NCBI GenBank assembly: GCA_001829625.1
Contig: MIBW01000081.1
Span: 177 to 57,237, forward strand
Length of the DNA stretch: 57,061 nucleotides
Origin: Sulfurimonas sp. GWF2_37_8
Lineage (GTDB): Bacteria; Campylobacterota; Campylobacteria; Campylobacterales; Sulfurimonadaceae
Direction: 5' to 3'
Shown here: one piece after another, positions 35,291 through 47,668 of the stretch
Layout: each line of letters begins with the position of its first letter
Position numbering within the stretch: position 1 is the first letter of the stretch
Position numbers and translations under genes: made by a program
The notes under the pieces: model-generated
The model's database searches: none
Told to the model about the DNA's origin: nothing
What the model saw: only the letters and a program-made list of their open reading frames with translations

Positions 35291-36590
35291 AGGTCAAGAA
35301 GTACTAGAAATGCTAAAACAAGAGATTACGGATGTTGAATATAACAGATATATCAAACATCTCAAATATGATGCAAAAAACTCCACAAGTGATCTTGTCT
35401 TGTACTACGCGCCCAATGCTTTGGTTTCTAACTGGATTAAAAATAAATATGGTGAAAAAATAGCGCATCTATTTGAAGTTAAAAGCGATATGCGCGTAAA
35501 TGTACAAATAACTCTAGAGAGTAAAATGGATAAAGCCAAACTCAAAGAAGTAGCAAAAATAAAAGTTCAACATTCACATTTAAATCCTTCACACACTTTT
35601 GACAATTTTATGGTCGGCGGATCTAACCAGTTTGCCTACGCAGCAGTAAAAAGTGTAAGCGAAAAAGCGGGACAAATTTATAATCCTCTTTTTATCTATG
35701 GTGGTGTCGGTCTTGGAAAAACACATCTAATGCAAGCTGCTGGAAATGTATTTCAAAATCAAGGCAAAGTAGTCATTTATACAACAGTAGAGCAATTTTT
35801 AAATGATTTTGTACGCCATCTAAGAAATAAAAATATGGAAAGATTTCAAGAAAAATACCGTAAATGTGATGTTTTACTTATCGATGATATTCAATTTTTA
35901 AGTAATAAAGAGTCTATTCAAGAAGAGTTTTTTCATACTTTTGAAGCACTCAAGGGACAAGGAAAACAGATTATTCTCACAGCAGATAAACACCCAAAAA
36001 AAATTGCAGGCCTCGAGGCAAGACTTCAAAGCAGATTTGAATGGGGGCTTGTTGCAGATATTCAACCTCCAGAACTTGAAACAAAAATAGCTATTATTGA
36101 GAAAAAATGTGAAATTAATAAAGTAAAACTCACAAAAGATATTATCAACTATATTGCAACGGTTATAGACAGTAATGTCCGTGAAATAGAAGGTATTCTT
36201 TCAAAACTTCATGCCTACTCACAGCTTATCCATGTGGATATAGATTTAGAATTTACAAAAAATATTTTAAAAGATCAAATAAAAGAAAATCGTGCTAACT
36301 TAACACTTGATATAATCATTCAAAATGTTGCAAAAGATCTAAATATCAAACCAAGTGAAATCCGTTCAAAAAGTAGAAGTAAAAACCTTGTTTATGCAAG
36401 AAGAATCTCCATTTACCTTTGCCGTGAACTCACCCAAAATACAATGCCTCAACTTGCTCAATATTTTGGTATGAAAGACCATACAGCTATCAGTCACACA
36501 CTTAAAAAAATAACAGAACTCATCCAAAATGATGAAGATTTTAAAGTTAAAATTGAAGAACTTACCAACAAAATAACTTCTTCAGATTAA
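35283..36590 (+). CDS. dnaA: Chromosomal replication initiator DnaA
   Basis: 435 residues with a GTG start. N-terminal DnaB/DiaA-binding domain, AAA+ domain with Walker A GGVGLGKTH (140-148) and Walker B LLIDDIQFL, and the C-terminal helix-turn-helix with the DnaA signature (YARRISIYLCREL...GMKDHTAISHTLKKI). Domain II is very short, as in other Campylobacterota. It initiates replication at the flanking box clusters and is followed by oriC2 and dnaN. Confidence 0.97.
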   Translation: MNIGQEVLEMLKQEITDVEYNRYIKHLKYDAKNSTSDLVLYYAPNALVSNWIKNKYGEKIAHLFEVKSDMRVNVQITLESKMDKAKLKEVAKIKVQHSHLNPSHTFDNFMVGGSNQFAYAAVKSVSEKAGQIYNPLFIYGGVGLGKTHLMQAAGNVFQNQGKVVIYTTVEQFLNDFVRHLRNKNMERFQEKYRKCDVLLIDDIQFLSNKESIQEEFFHTFEALKGQGKQIILTADKHPKKIAGLEARLQSRFEWGLVADIQPPELETKIAIIEKKCEINKVKLTKDIINYIATVIDSNVREIEGILSKLHAYSQLIHVDIDLEFTKNILKDQIKENRANLTLDIIIQNVAKDLNIKPSEIRSKSRSKNLVYARRISIYLCRELTQNTMPQLAQYFGMKDHTAISHTLKKITELIQNDEDFKVKIEELTNKITSSD

Positions 36591-36769
36591 AAATTATAAA
36601 AATATTTAAAAAAAAGATATAATCATAAAAGTGAATAGATGTGAATGAGTTATACATATTTAGAATATGCTCATAACACTTAAAATAGGGCTTATAGGTT
36701 GATTTTCACTTAATCACAGACCCCTACTACTACATACTAAAAATTATATAAATTAAATAGGAAATTCAA
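36591..36769. other. oriC2: AT-rich unwinding region and DnaA boxes between dnaA and dnaN
   Basis: Directly after dnaA comes a nearly pure AT run (about 36587-36630), then AGTGAATAG (36630-36638), TGTGAATGA (36640-36648) and a weaker ATTTTCACT (36702-36710). The two strong boxes are inverted relative to those in oriC1 and only 10 bp apart. A second AT-rich run is at 36738-36758. The layout matches the bipartite oriC known in Helicobacter, where unwinding takes place between dnaA and dnaN. Confidence 0.7.
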
Positions 36770-37837
36770 ATGAAAATAACTATTTCAAAATCAATTCTTG
36801 AGAACATACTGATAAACGCAGGACCTTTCTTAGAAAAAAAAGATACTTCTCAAATCACTTCTCATGTTTTTATAAAAGCATATGATTCAGAATTAACTCT
36901 TAAAGCAACTGATTATGAAATTGGTTTTATGGTTAAAACTAAAAATGTAAATATAAATGAAGAAGGAACAATTACTGCTAATGGTAAAAAATTTCTTGAT
37001 ATTGTTAAAATACTTAAAGATGGTGAAATAAATTTAGAAGTCAAAAATGATACTTTACATATTTCACAATCTCATTCAAAATTTAAATTACCTACATTCT
37101 CATATAATGAATATCCAGAATTTCCAAATTATGAAGCTAAACCACGTATTTCTATAGAATCACATACTTTAATAGAATCACTTAAAAAAATAACACCTGC
37201 TATTGATACAAACAATCCCAAATTTGAACTTAATGGCGCTCTTATAGAAATAAAACACAATAATATAAATTTTGCTTCAACAGATACTCGACGTCTTGCT
37301 GTTGTAAGTATAGAAAATAATACAGAAAATGAACTCTCATTAATTATTCCAAAAAAAGCTATTGTAGAAATACAAAAACTTTTTTTTGATAATATAGAAC
37401 TTTATTATGATCAAACAAATCTAATAATCCACTCTGAACAATATACATTTTTTACAAAACTAATCAATGGTAAATTTCCAGAATATTCAAGAATTATCCC
37501 TAAAGAAGTTGCAAATATTCTTGTTTTACCAAAAGCTATTATGATTGATTCCATAAAGCAAATTACTACAATTTCAAATGATTTAAAAATTACTTTTTTA
37601 AATGATATTATTACTTTTGAATCATTGAGTGATGATAATATTGAAGCAAAAACAGAAATTTTACATCATACAAATTTTACATCCCCATTTTCTATAGCAA
37701 TAAATTCAAGATATCTACTCGATTTTTTAAACAGCATTCATAGTTCTGAATTTATAATAGGACTTAATGAAAGTAACTTACCATTTGTTTTAGAAGATAA
37801 TAATTTTAAAACAATTGTAATGCCTATTGTTATCTAA
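36770..37837 (+). CDS. dnaN: DNA polymerase III beta sliding clamp
   Basis: 355 residues with the three-fold clamp architecture: MKITISKSILENIL, then NGKKFLDIVKILKDGEI, FASTDTRRLAVV and the C-terminal FVLEDNNFKTIVMPIVI. It tethers polymerase to DNA. It is strikingly AT-rich compared with most genes in the window (codons AAT, ATT, AAA dominate). A 13-bp hairpin starts at the stop codon, separating it from gyrB. Confidence 0.96.
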   Translation: MKITISKSILENILINAGPFLEKKDTSQITSHVFIKAYDSELTLKATDYEIGFMVKTKNVNINEEGTITANGKKFLDIVKILKDGEINLEVKNDTLHISQSHSKFKLPTFSYNEYPEFPNYEAKPRISIESHTLIESLKKITPAIDTNNPKFELNGALIEIKHNNINFASTDTRRLAVVSIENNTENELSLIIPKKAIVEIQKLFFDNIELYYDQTNLIIHSEQYTFFTKLINGKFPEYSRIIPKEVANILVLPKAIMIDSIKQITTISNDLKITFLNDIITFESLSDDNIEAKTEILHHTNFTSPFSIAINSRYLLDFLNSIHSSEFIIGLNESNLPFVLEDNNFKTIVMPIVI

Positions 37838-37868
37838 ATATTTTAGACTTTTTTTAAGTCTAAAATAT
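37838..37868. terminator. Hairpin after dnaN
   Basis: ATATTTTAGACTT and its perfect complement form a 13-bp stem with a T5 loop, one base after the dnaN stop. No U-tract follows, so it may attenuate rather than fully end dnaN transcripts. Confidence 0.65.
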
Positions 37869-37923
37869 CCTTCAAATCCTTCAGAAACACCCGTAAAACT
37901 TCCTTTTAGATAATTTTAGATAA

Positions 37924-40293
<2,370 letters not shown>

Positions 40294-40309
40294 GGCGAAA
40301 TAAAATAAA

Positions 40310-41710
40310 ATGCTTTTGCCTCAGACAAAAGAGAGGGAATACCGTTTTAAGTTAGCACTTAGAATGGGGCTTCCTATCTTTGCTCTTTTAATAACATTTT
40401 TTCTTACTACCTCCATCAACGAAAGCCAAACATTATCAGCATTATTTTATATAGAAGCCATTCTTCTTTTGGCTTTTAGTATTTATTTTATACTTTATAT
40501 AATTTATAATGGATTTGATACGCGGGTTACTGAAATTGTCTCAAAAACGTTTACAAGAGAATACCTTTATAAGTATCTTAAAAAAGAACTTAAAAAAGAA
40601 AAGGAATATACTCTTGTACTTATAAGTATAGATAATCTTCATGATATAAATACTCTTTATGGCATTAAAAATGGAGATAAGGTTCTTTTTGAAGTTGCAA
40701 AATGGATTGGTACATATACACAAAAAAAAGATATAAAAAATTTTCCGCTTGGGCATATCAAAGGTGGAGACTTTGTGCTTGGATTCAAGGGAAATAAAAA
40801 TAAATATAACACGGTTTTAGAGCTCATGTATTTACAAGTAGAGGACTTTAAAATAGATGATATAGAGGTAAAAATTTCAGGTGCGATAACAGATACGAGT
40901 TTTTCAAATGAATTAGAATATATGATTGAAAACCTGTTTGAAATCCAAGAGATGCATAGATATAAAAAATCTTCTCAAAGTAATGATGTAATTGCTCCAA
41001 ATGATTTGGAATTTTTAGTTATAGATGCTCTTAAACACAAAACTTTTATTGTTATGACACAAATTATATTTGAAAAAGATAAAGCTGTTTTAAAAGAGTG
41101 TTTTATAAAATTGCAAACTTCTGATGGAAAAATGATCTACCAAAAAATGTATATGAAAGCTATATCTAAACTTGGTCTAATGTTAGAATATGATTTGATG
41201 GTTTTAGAAAAAATAATCAGTAAAATTGATAACACAATAGAGGAAATTTTAGTGTTTGATATCTCTCCTAGATCACTAAGAAATCAAATTTTTTTGAGTA
41301 AAATTAAAGATTTACTAGAGCATTATCCTTTTGTAAAAAATAAAATAATGTTTATGCTTTATGAAAATGAATATTATTCAAACATTGAAAAATACAACAC
41401 TATAATAAAATCTTTAAAAAAAATGGGTATTCTCATTGGTATTGACAGACTCGGTTCGATACATACATCTTTTTTATATCTAAGAGATTTGAATATAGAT
41501 GTCGTACGATTTGATTCGTTTTATACAAAAGAGATAAAAAACTATCAGGAAATACTTGCAGGTTTTATTTTAACTGCGCACAAGAAAAATGTTAAAACAT
41601 GGATTAAGCTTATTGAAGATGAAAAAGATTTAAAATTAGCACAAAATATAGGGATTGAGTATCTGCAAGGGAAATATCTTGCAAAACTTGAATTATTAAA
41701 AAAGGATTAA
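40310..41710 (+). CDS. Degenerate GGDEF-EAL membrane protein
   Basis: 466 residues. Two N-terminal membrane helices (about 17-37 and 42-63), a GGDEF-like domain (about 70-215) and an EAL-like domain (about 225-466). Both active sites are lost: the GGDEF signature reads GGDFV (152-156), and where EAL should stand the sequence reads ECFIKLQ. The fold features remain (LVLISIDNLHDINTLYGIKNGDKVLFEVAKWI; IGIDRLGSIHTSFLYLRDLNIDVVRFDSFYTKEI). It is therefore more likely a c-di-GMP receptor or protein-docking module than an enzyme. It is packed between gyrB (16 bp) and queF (1 bp). Confidence 0.8.
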   Translation: MLLPQTKEREYRFKLALRMGLPIFALLITFFLTTSINESQTLSALFYIEAILLLAFSIYFILYIIYNGFDTRVTEIVSKTFTREYLYKYLKKELKKEKEYTLVLISIDNLHDINTLYGIKNGDKVLFEVAKWIGTYTQKKDIKNFPLGHIKGGDFVLGFKGNKNKYNTVLELMYLQVEDFKIDDIEVKISGAITDTSFSNELEYMIENLFEIQEMHRYKKSSQSNDVIAPNDLEFLVIDALKHKTFIVMTQIIFEKDKAVLKECFIKLQTSDGKMIYQKMYMKAISKLGLMLEYDLMVLEKIISKIDNTIEEILVFDISPRSLRNQIFLSKIKDLLEHYPFVKNKIMFMLYENEYYSNIEKYNTIIKSLKKMGILIGIDRLGSIHTSFLYLRDLNIDVVRFDSFYTKEIKNYQEILAGFILTAHKKNVKTWIKLIEDEKDLKLAQNIGIEYLQGKYLAKLELLKKD

Positions 41711-41711
41711 A

Positions 41712-42089
41712 ATGAAATACGGCGAAAAAATAGTAAGTGAATTTGACGTAGAAAAAGATTTGGAAATTTGGCCAAATGAACATAAAAAAAATTATCTTAT
41801 AAGGGTGATATTACCTGAGTTTTGTTCACTTTGTCCACGAAGTGGGTATCCAGATTTTGCAACGATTTATCTTGAATATACTCCTGATGATTATGTGGTA
41901 GAACTTAAAGCGATAAAACTTTATATAAACTCATTTATGAATAGATCTATTTCTCATGAAAACGCAGCGAATGAAATCTATGATGTTATTTATGATAAAA
42001 TAAAACCGAAATATTTAAAGTTGACAGCAGACTTCAACCCTCGTGGTAATGTGCACACTGTAATAGAGATTGACAGTTCAAAACTATAA
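41712..42089 (+). CDS. queF: NADPH-dependent 7-cyano-7-deazaguanine reductase
   Basis: 125 residues, the short unimodular QueF form. The catalytic cysteine is in EFCSLCPRSGYPDFATIYLEY, and the substrate/NADPH motif reads VELKAIKLYINSFMNRSISHENAANEI. It reduces preQ0 to preQ1 in queuosine synthesis. GTP cyclohydrolase FolE, which feeds the same pathway, is encoded at 18.8 kb. It starts one base after the previous stop, with AAAGGA before the ATG. Confidence 0.94.
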   Translation: MKYGEKIVSEFDVEKDLEIWPNEHKKNYLIRVILPEFCSLCPRSGYPDFATIYLEYTPDDYVVELKAIKLYINSFMNRSISHENAANEIYDVIYDKIKPKYLKLTADFNPRGNVHTVIEIDSSKL

Positions 42090-42114
42090 AATTTTGGTAA
42101 TTTGAGGAGTTTTT

Positions 42115-42585
42115 ATGTTTGAAAGTTTATTTGGTAAAAAGCATACATTAAGCGCAGAAGCGCAGACTAATGCACATATAACTGAAAAAATTTCACAGAT
42201 GAACCTCACTGATATGAGAGCATATCTCAACAATCGGATAACAGGCTTTAATGTTTGTGAGTTTGGTTTGAGTGAGGTAATGAAAAAGTTGATTTTTATC
42301 GATGAAGAGAGTGAACAGAGATATCTCAAAGCAGATGATATGGATACTAAAATAAAAAAAGCTTTTGACTTAGTTTTGATGATAGCTGTACATAAAAAAA
42401 TATCAATAACTACCGTTGAATATATACAAGAATTTTTAGAAGTTTATAAAGAAATAATTGAAAAATTTGACAGGAGAAATAAGCAAATTTATGCCTCTAA
42501 ACTCCATGAAGCTTTGAAGACTTCCATTAATGGTGTGCACTCTATTGAAGAGCTAAAAAATAAAATGCAGGTGTTAGGAAAATAG
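42115..42585 (+). CDS. Hypothetical protein, 156 aa
   Basis: Not recognised. It is a soluble, all-helical, charged protein (FGLSEVMKKLIFIDEESEQRYL; KAFDLVLMIAVHKKISITTVEYIQEFLEVYKEII). It has a clear ribosome site (GAGGAG eight bases before the ATG), so it is well translated. It follows queF by 25 bp and overlaps the convergent cca gene by 12 bp (42574-42585). No signal or membrane segment. A structural or regulatory role is possible, but nothing specific can be claimed. Confidence 0.7.
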   Translation: MFESLFGKKHTLSAEAQTNAHITEKISQMNLTDMRAYLNNRITGFNVCEFGLSEVMKKLIFIDEESEQRYLKADDMDTKIKKAFDLVLMIAVHKKISITTVEYIQEFLEVYKEIIEKFDRRNKQIYASKLHEALKTSINGVHSIEELKNKMQVLGK

Positions 42586-43812
42586 TTTTCTTTTTAGCCA
42601 CAATTGTGCTTCTGCATTTGTTTTAAATTCCCCATTGATTTGTGCGTCATAGGCATTTTGTAATATTTGTGAAAATTTTACCGAAGGCTCAAGCCCCAAA
42701 TTTATCAAGTCTTTCCCATATAATACTGCTTTCGGAGCTTTATATAATATTTCTAACTTTTGTGCACGCTTTTGAATAGCTAAGTACGTCGCTGCGTTTT
42801 GTGGATAAAGAGCAAGGGATAATAAAATGCAGTGCTTCATTGTAGCTTTACAGGCAAGGCGCATAAGAGTAGCGTCATTCATTTTTTCTTGCAAATTACA
42901 CTCTTGAAGTTCTAAAACGCAAGGTAAGAGTTTTTTTTCATCACTTAGTCGTTTTAAAAAGGAAATTTTTGCATTTTGCTCAAAAGAGAGAGATAAAAGT
43001 CCTAGCATGAGAACTATATTTGTTTGGGCATCATTTGTGAACTGTGTCGCCATAAAATCAATTGCGAGAAGCGTCTTTTGCCACATATTTTCATCCAAAG
43101 TCAGAAACTCTTTAAAATAAGAAAACGCACCTAAATTTTTTAGCAGAAGAAGGCCGACAGAAGGCTTTTTTGATTGAAGCAGAAGTTTTTTAATCTCTTC
43201 ATAAACACGCTCTTTAGGTAGTTCCTGGAGCATATTGTGTGAAATCATCTCTTTACAGAGAGAAAAAAGCTCTTCACTCATGGAAAAATCAAATCGTGAA
43301 CAAAATTGTACAGCGCGGAGAATTCGAAGAGGATCTTCTGCAAAACTTTTTTTATTGACAAAATGCAGAACTTTTTGCCTTAAAGCTTCTCTGCCATTAT
43401 ATGGATCAAGGAAAACTTTGTTTTCTATATCAAAACCGATGGCATTGAGAGTAAAGTCACGTCTTTGGGCAGCGGTTTTAAAATCAAGATTGGCAAATGT
43501 AGAGATTTTGAAACCCGTGTGTCCAGCAGATACTTTGGTTTCAGTTCTTGGAAGTGAAAAATCAAGATCTAAATCATTATAAAGAAGTTTACATACACCA
43601 AAACTTTTTCCTACAGTGATAATCTTGCCGAACCCTTTTAAAATTTCTTCGATATGCGCAAGTGAAGCAACGCCGTAAAGTTCTATATCAATATCTTTGG
43701 AATCTTTACCAAGAAGGCTATCACGTATGTAGCCACCCACTATTATTGGTTTGATATGATGTTTGTGTAATGTATCGAAAATGATGTCAAGGATGTCTGG
43801 ATAGTAAATCAT
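42574..43812 (-). CDS. cca: tRNA nucleotidyltransferase / poly(A) polymerase family protein
   Basis: 412 residues. The class II nucleotidyltransferase core is at the N-terminus (IIVGGYIRDSLLGKDSKDIDIELYG with the DxD metal pair), followed by RRDFTLNAIGFDI and the RNA-binding region (EDPLRILRAVQFCSRF). It adds or repairs the tRNA CCA end; a poly(A)-polymerase-like specificity cannot be excluded from sequence. The C-terminal half (200 residues) is helical and poorly conserved. It is a single gene, converging on the preceding hypothetical protein. Confidence 0.85.
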   Translation of the reverse strand: MIYYPDILDIIFDTLHKHHIKPIIVGGYIRDSLLGKDSKDIDIELYGVASLAHIEEILKGFGKIITVGKSFGVCKLLYNDLDLDFSLPRTETKVSAGHTGFKISTFANLDFKTAAQRRDFTLNAIGFDIENKVFLDPYNGREALRQKVLHFVNKKSFAEDPLRILRAVQFCSRFDFSMSEELFSLCKEMISHNMLQELPKERVYEEIKKLLLQSKKPSVGLLLLKNLGAFSYFKEFLTLDENMWQKTLLAIDFMATQFTNDAQTNIVLMLGLLSLSFEQNAKISFLKRLSDEKKLLPCVLELQECNLQEKMNDATLMRLACKATMKHCILLSLALYPQNAATYLAIQKRAQKLEILYKAPKAVLYGKDLINLGLEPSVKFSQILQNAYDAQINGEFKTNAEAQLWLKRKLFS

Positions 43813-43911
43813 TTTGCACTTTTTGAAGAATTTTATTTCACAATATTATGAAATTCGCTATTAAATATAAGTTTTTATGTGCTTTGAATGGTAGTATAAC
43901 ATTAATTTAGG

Positions 43912-43917
43912 TATAAT
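43912..43917 (+). promoter_or_regulatory. -10 element of typA
   Basis: TATAAT lies 60 bp before the TTG start of typA, with TTAGG just ahead. The leader is longer than for most genes here. Confidence 0.5.
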
Positions 43918-43976
43918 CGCGAAAATTTTTAGCCTAAAGTTTCAGGTATATTTGAAACGAACAAAAAGGAACACAC

Positions 43977-45779
43977 TTGCAAAAAATAAGAAATATTGCA
44001 GTTATCGCACACGTTGACCACGGTAAAACTACATTGGTTGATGGATTGCTTGAGCAATCAGGAACATATGGTGCTCATGAGCAACACGAAGAAAGAGCAA
44101 TGGATAGTAATGCACTTGAAAAAGAGCGTGGAATCACAATCCTTTCTAAAAACACAGCGATCCGTTATAAAGATCACAAAATTAACATTATCGATACTCC
44201 GGGTCACGCGGATTTTGGTGGTGAAGTTGAACGTGTTTTAAAAATGGTAGATGGTGTTTTGGTACTTGTGGATGCGTATGAAGGTGTTATGCCTCAAACA
44301 AAATTCGTTGTTAAAAAGATGCTTGCTCTTGGCAAAAAACCAATCGTTGTTATTAATAAGATAGATAAGCCTTCAGCAGAGCCTGAGCGAGTTGTTGATG
44401 AGATGTTTGACCTTTTTGCTGCCATGGATGCTACGGAAGACCAACTTGATTTCCCAATTATTTATGCTGCAGCACGTGATGGTATTGCAAAGCTTGATAT
44501 GGCAGACCCAGATGGAAACTTTGAGTGTATTTTTGAGACAATTTTGAGTCAAATTCCTGAGCCAGAGGGTGATAGAGAAAATCCTACTCAAGCGCAGGTA
44601 TTTACACTTGACTACGATAACTATGTTGGTAAAATCGGTATTTCTCGTATTTTCAACGGTGTTATTAGAAAAGGTGACAACATTATGCTTGCAAAAGCAG
44701 ATGGCGAACTTGTAAAAGGAAAAATATCTAAACTTATCGGTTTTCATGGTCTAAATCGTATGGAGATTCAAGAAGCTGAAGCGGGTGATATCGTTGCGTT
44801 TGCAGGATTAGAGACTGTAGATGTTGGTGATACTGTTTGTGATCCTAAAAATCCTATGCCTCTTGATCCTATGCACATCGAAGAGCCTACGCTTACGGTT
44901 GTATTTTCTGTAAATGACTCTCCGCTTGCAGGTCAAGAAGGAAAGCACGTTACTTCAAATAAACTCAAAGACAGACTTGAAGCAGAGATGACAACAAACG
45001 TTGCTATGAAGCTTGAAGTTGTAGGCGAGGGTAAATTTAAAGTTTCAGGACGTGGTGAACTTCAAATTACTATTCTTGCAGAAAATATGCGTCGTGAAAA
45101 TTTTGAGTTTGGTGTAAGCCGTCCGGAAGTTATCGTAAAAGAGATTGAAGGCGTTAAATGTGAACCATTTGAGCACCTTGTAATTGACGTTCCAGAAGCA
45201 TTTAGCGGTGCAGTAATCGAAAAACTTGGAAAAAGAAAAGCTGAAATGAAAGCTATGGTTCCAATGGGTCAAGGTTTTCAACGTATCGAATTTGAGATTC
45301 CTGCGCGCGCACTTATTGGTTTTCGTGGACAATTTCTTACAGACACGAAAGGTGAGGGTATTATGAACCACTCATTCTTAGAGTTCCGTCCATACAGCGG
45401 TTCAGTTGAATCAAGAAGCTACGGTGCACTTGTATCCATGGAAAATGGTGAAACACTTGCATATTCACTTTTCAATATACAAGATCGTGGTGTCCTCTTT
45501 ATTGGACCACAAACAAAAGTATATGAGGGAATGATTGTTGGCGAACATTCACGTTCAAATGACCTTGTTGTAAATGCAATTAAAGGTAAAGCTCAATCCA
45601 ATGTTCGTTCATCAGGTGCTGATGAAGCTATTAAATTAATTCCACCTCGTGATATGTCTCTTGAGCGTGCACTTGAGTGGATTGAAGATGATGAGCTTCT
45701 TGAGATTACTCCACAAAGTATCCGTATTCGTAAAAAATATCTTACTGAATCAGAAAGAAAAAGATACTCTCGTAAATAA
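43977..45779 (+). CDS. typA: GTP-binding translational regulator TypA/BipA
   Basis: 600 residues. G1 [10 protein letters not shown]2/G3 region [14 protein letters not shown] and [16 protein letters not shown], and G4 NKIDKP are all present, then the beta-barrel, EF-G-like and BipA-specific C-terminal domains ([14 protein letters not shown]). It binds ribosomes and helps 50S assembly under stress or cold. The start is a TTG at 43977, backed by AAAGGA eight bases upstream and by the alignment beginning at [13 protein letters not shown] strong terminator follows. Confidence 0.96.
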   Translation: MQKIRNIAVIAHVDHGKTTLVDGLLEQSGTYGAHEQHEERAMDSNALEKERGITILSKNTAIRYKDHKINIIDTPGHADFGGEVERVLKMVDGVLVLVDAYEGVMPQTKFVVKKMLALGKKPIVVINKIDKPSAEPERVVDEMFDLFAAMDATEDQLDFPIIYAAARDGIAKLDMADPDGNFECIFETILSQIPEPEGDRENPTQAQVFTLDYDNYVGKIGISRIFNGVIRKGDNIMLAKADGELVKGKISKLIGFHGLNRMEIQEAEAGDIVAFAGLETVDVGDTVCDPKNPMPLDPMHIEEPTLTVVFSVNDSPLAGQEGKHVTSNKLKDRLEAEMTTNVAMKLEVVGEGKFKVSGRGELQITILAENMRRENFEFGVSRPEVIVKEIEGVKCEPFEHLVIDVPEAFSGAVIEKLGKRKAEMKAMVPMGQGFQRIEFEIPARALIGFRGQFLTDTKGEGIMNHSFLEFRPYSGSVESRSYGALVSMENGETLAYSLFNIQDRGVLFIGPQTKVYEGMIVGEHSRSNDLVVNAIKGKAQSNVRSSGADEAIKLIPPRDMSLERALEWIEDDELLEITPQSIRIRKKYLTESERKRYSRK

Positions 45780-45791
45780 TTTTTTCTTCTC

Positions 45792-45820
45792 ACATCTGCG
45801 ACTCTTTCGCAGATGTTTTT
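45792..45820 (+). terminator. Rho-independent terminator of typA
   Basis: ACATCTGCG / CGCAGATGT, a perfect 9-bp stem with a 7-nt loop, followed by TTTT. It starts 12 bp after the typA stop. Confidence 0.85.
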
Positions 45821-45874
45821 CTCTTTCTCTTTCCTTCGCATTTTCTAGCAAATTTAATATTTATGTTGAAATGG

Positions 45875-45880
45875 TATAAT
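45875..45880 (+). promoter_or_regulatory. -10 element of the nrdB operon
   Basis: TATAAT lies 33 bp before the nrdB ATG at 45914. GGAG eight bases before that ATG is the ribosome site. Confidence 0.55.
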
Positions 45881-45913
45881 CATAGACTATATAAAGTTTA
45901 CGGAGCAACATAC

Positions 45914-46936
45914 ATGAATAGAAAACAGATATACAATCCAGATTCTACAGAAAATGTAAATGACAGAAGAATTTTTGGCGGTAATCCGACAGGTATTTTT
46001 GAACTCAATAACATCAAATATCAATGGGCATATAATCTATGGGAGATGATGTTAAACAACACATGGTTTCCAAAAGAAGTAGATATGACGCGCGATGTTA
46101 TTGATTATAAAAATCTCACAGAAACAGAAAAAAAAGCGTATGATAAGGCTCTTTCACAACTCATTTTTATGGACTCACTTCAAACAAACAATATTATTGA
46201 TAACGTAAATCCATATGTTACTGCTCCTGAGGTGAATCTGATTTTAGTGAGACAATCTTTTGAAGAGGCATTACATTCACAGTCTTATGCGGTTATGGTT
46301 GATAGTATTTCAACAAATTCAGCAGAGATTTATGACTTATGGCGCCGTGATATGATGCTCAAAAGTAAAAATGATGCAATTGCCAAAGTCTATCAAGAAC
46401 TTGCAAAAAATCCTTCAGAATATAACTTTCTAAAGGCCTGTTTTGCAAATCAGATACTTGAAGGTATCTATTTTTACAGTGGTTTTGCCTATATTTATAC
46501 ACTTGCGCGTTCTGGTAAGATGCTTGGAAGTGCTCAAATGATACGCTTTATCCAAAGAGATGAAGTAACACACTTGGTGCTTTTCCAAAATCTTATCAAT
46601 ACACTTCGAAAAGAGAGAGCTGATCTTTTTACAGATAAACTTAGAGCTGAAGTTATTGAGATGTTTAAAGAGGCAGTCAAACTTGAGGCTGCGTGGGGTA
46701 AATATATTACTCAAGGGCAAATCCTTGGTCTTACAGATGAGATAGTTGAACAATATATCCAATTTTTGGCAGATGAGAGATTAAACGCAGTCGGCTTCGA
46801 TAAGCTTTATAATGTTTCAAACCCTATAAAATGGGTAGGAGACTTTGCAAAGTTTAATGACCAAAAAACAAACTTCTTTGAAGGAACTGTTACAAACTAT
46901 TCCAAAGGAAGTCTTTCTTTTGATGATGACTTTTAA
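45914..46936 (+). CDS. nrdB: Class I ribonucleotide reductase, beta subunit
   Basis: 340 residues from the ATG at 45914; a longer frame from 45863 would overlap the promoter. The diiron ligands fit in order: an early Asp in the [15 protein letters not shown] region, E and H in [11 protein letters not shown], then a Glu in EGIYFYSGF and E-x2-H in [11 protein letters not shown] tyrosine for the radical lies just after EEALHSQ. It forms the holoenzyme with NrdA, whose gene is on the other side of oriC. Downstream genes follow at 3 bp and with an 8-bp overlap. Confidence 0.95.
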   Translation: MNRKQIYNPDSTENVNDRRIFGGNPTGIFELNNIKYQWAYNLWEMMLNNTWFPKEVDMTRDVIDYKNLTETEKKAYDKALSQLIFMDSLQTNNIIDNVNPYVTAPEVNLILVRQSFEEALHSQSYAVMVDSISTNSAEIYDLWRRDMMLKSKNDAIAKVYQELAKNPSEYNFLKACFANQILEGIYFYSGFAYIYTLARSGKMLGSAQMIRFIQRDEVTHLVLFQNLINTLRKERADLFTDKLRAEVIEMFKEAVKLEAAWGKYITQGQILGLTDEIVEQYIQFLADERLNAVGFDKLYNVSNPIKWVGDFAKFNDQKTNFFEGTVTNYSKGSLSFDDDF

Positions 46937-46939
46937 AAG

Positions 46940-47668
46940 ATGAGCGCATATATACTTTGCGCACTCTCTTTTAAAACTATTCCAAACTATAACACTAACT
47001 TACAAACGCTATTAACACTCATAAAACAAACACCAAACAACTCTTTGATAGTAGCTCCTGAAGTTTGTTTGAGCGGTTTTGATTATGAACATATTGAAGA
47101 AGTTTGTGCTTTTACATCCACCGCAATCCAAGATATACAAAAAGTTTCTCAAGACAAAATAATTGTATTAACTATGATTGAAAAACGTGATGGTAAAATC
47201 TATAATTTTGCCAAGATATTTCATAACGGAGAACTTGTACATGAGCGTGCAAAAGCTAAGCTTTTTCATTTCGGTGGAGAACATGAGCATTTTAGTGAAG
47301 GTGATTCTAACAATATAGAGATAGTAGAAATTGAAGGAATAAAAATAGGTCTTCTGATTTGTTTTGAGTTGCGTTTTAAAGTTTTGTGGCAGCAACTTGA
47401 AGGCAGCGATGTTATTGTTGTTCCTTCATGGTGGGGTATTTTACGTGCGAAGCATTTTCAAACACTCACTAATGCACTTGCGATTATGAATCAGTGTTAT
47501 GTTATTGCGAGTGACAGTACAAATGAAGAGTGTACAAAACTTAGCGGGATTGTAAATCCGCAAGGGCTGGAGTTACGTAATGGGAATACGTCTTGCTTAA
47601 AGCTACAATATAATAAAAAAGAGATTAGCCTTATGAGACGATATATGAATGTGGGAATAGATGGATAG
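46940..47668 (+). CDS. Carbon-nitrogen hydrolase (nitrilase superfamily)
   Basis: 242 residues with the Glu-Lys-Cys triad: E in VAPEVCLSGFDY, K in RAKAKLFHFGGEHEHF and C in GLLICFELRFKVLW. Superfamily members hydrolyse omega-amides, N-carbamoyl compounds or nitriles. The substrate is not determined by sequence; the short length and the ELRF after the catalytic Cys are similar to omega-amidase-type members (recollection). It starts 3 bp after nrdB and overlaps pcm by 8 bp, so all three are one transcript. Confidence 0.82.
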   Translation: MSAYILCALSFKTIPNYNTNLQTLLTLIKQTPNNSLIVAPEVCLSGFDYEHIEEVCAFTSTAIQDIQKVSQDKIIVLTMIEKRDGKIYNFAKIFHNGELVHERAKAKLFHFGGEHEHFSEGDSNNIEIVEIEGIKIGLLICFELRFKVLWQQLEGSDVIVVPSWWGILRAKHFQTLTNALAIMNQCYVIASDSTNEECTKLSGIVNPQGLELRNGNTSCLKLQYNKKEISLMRRYMNVGIDG

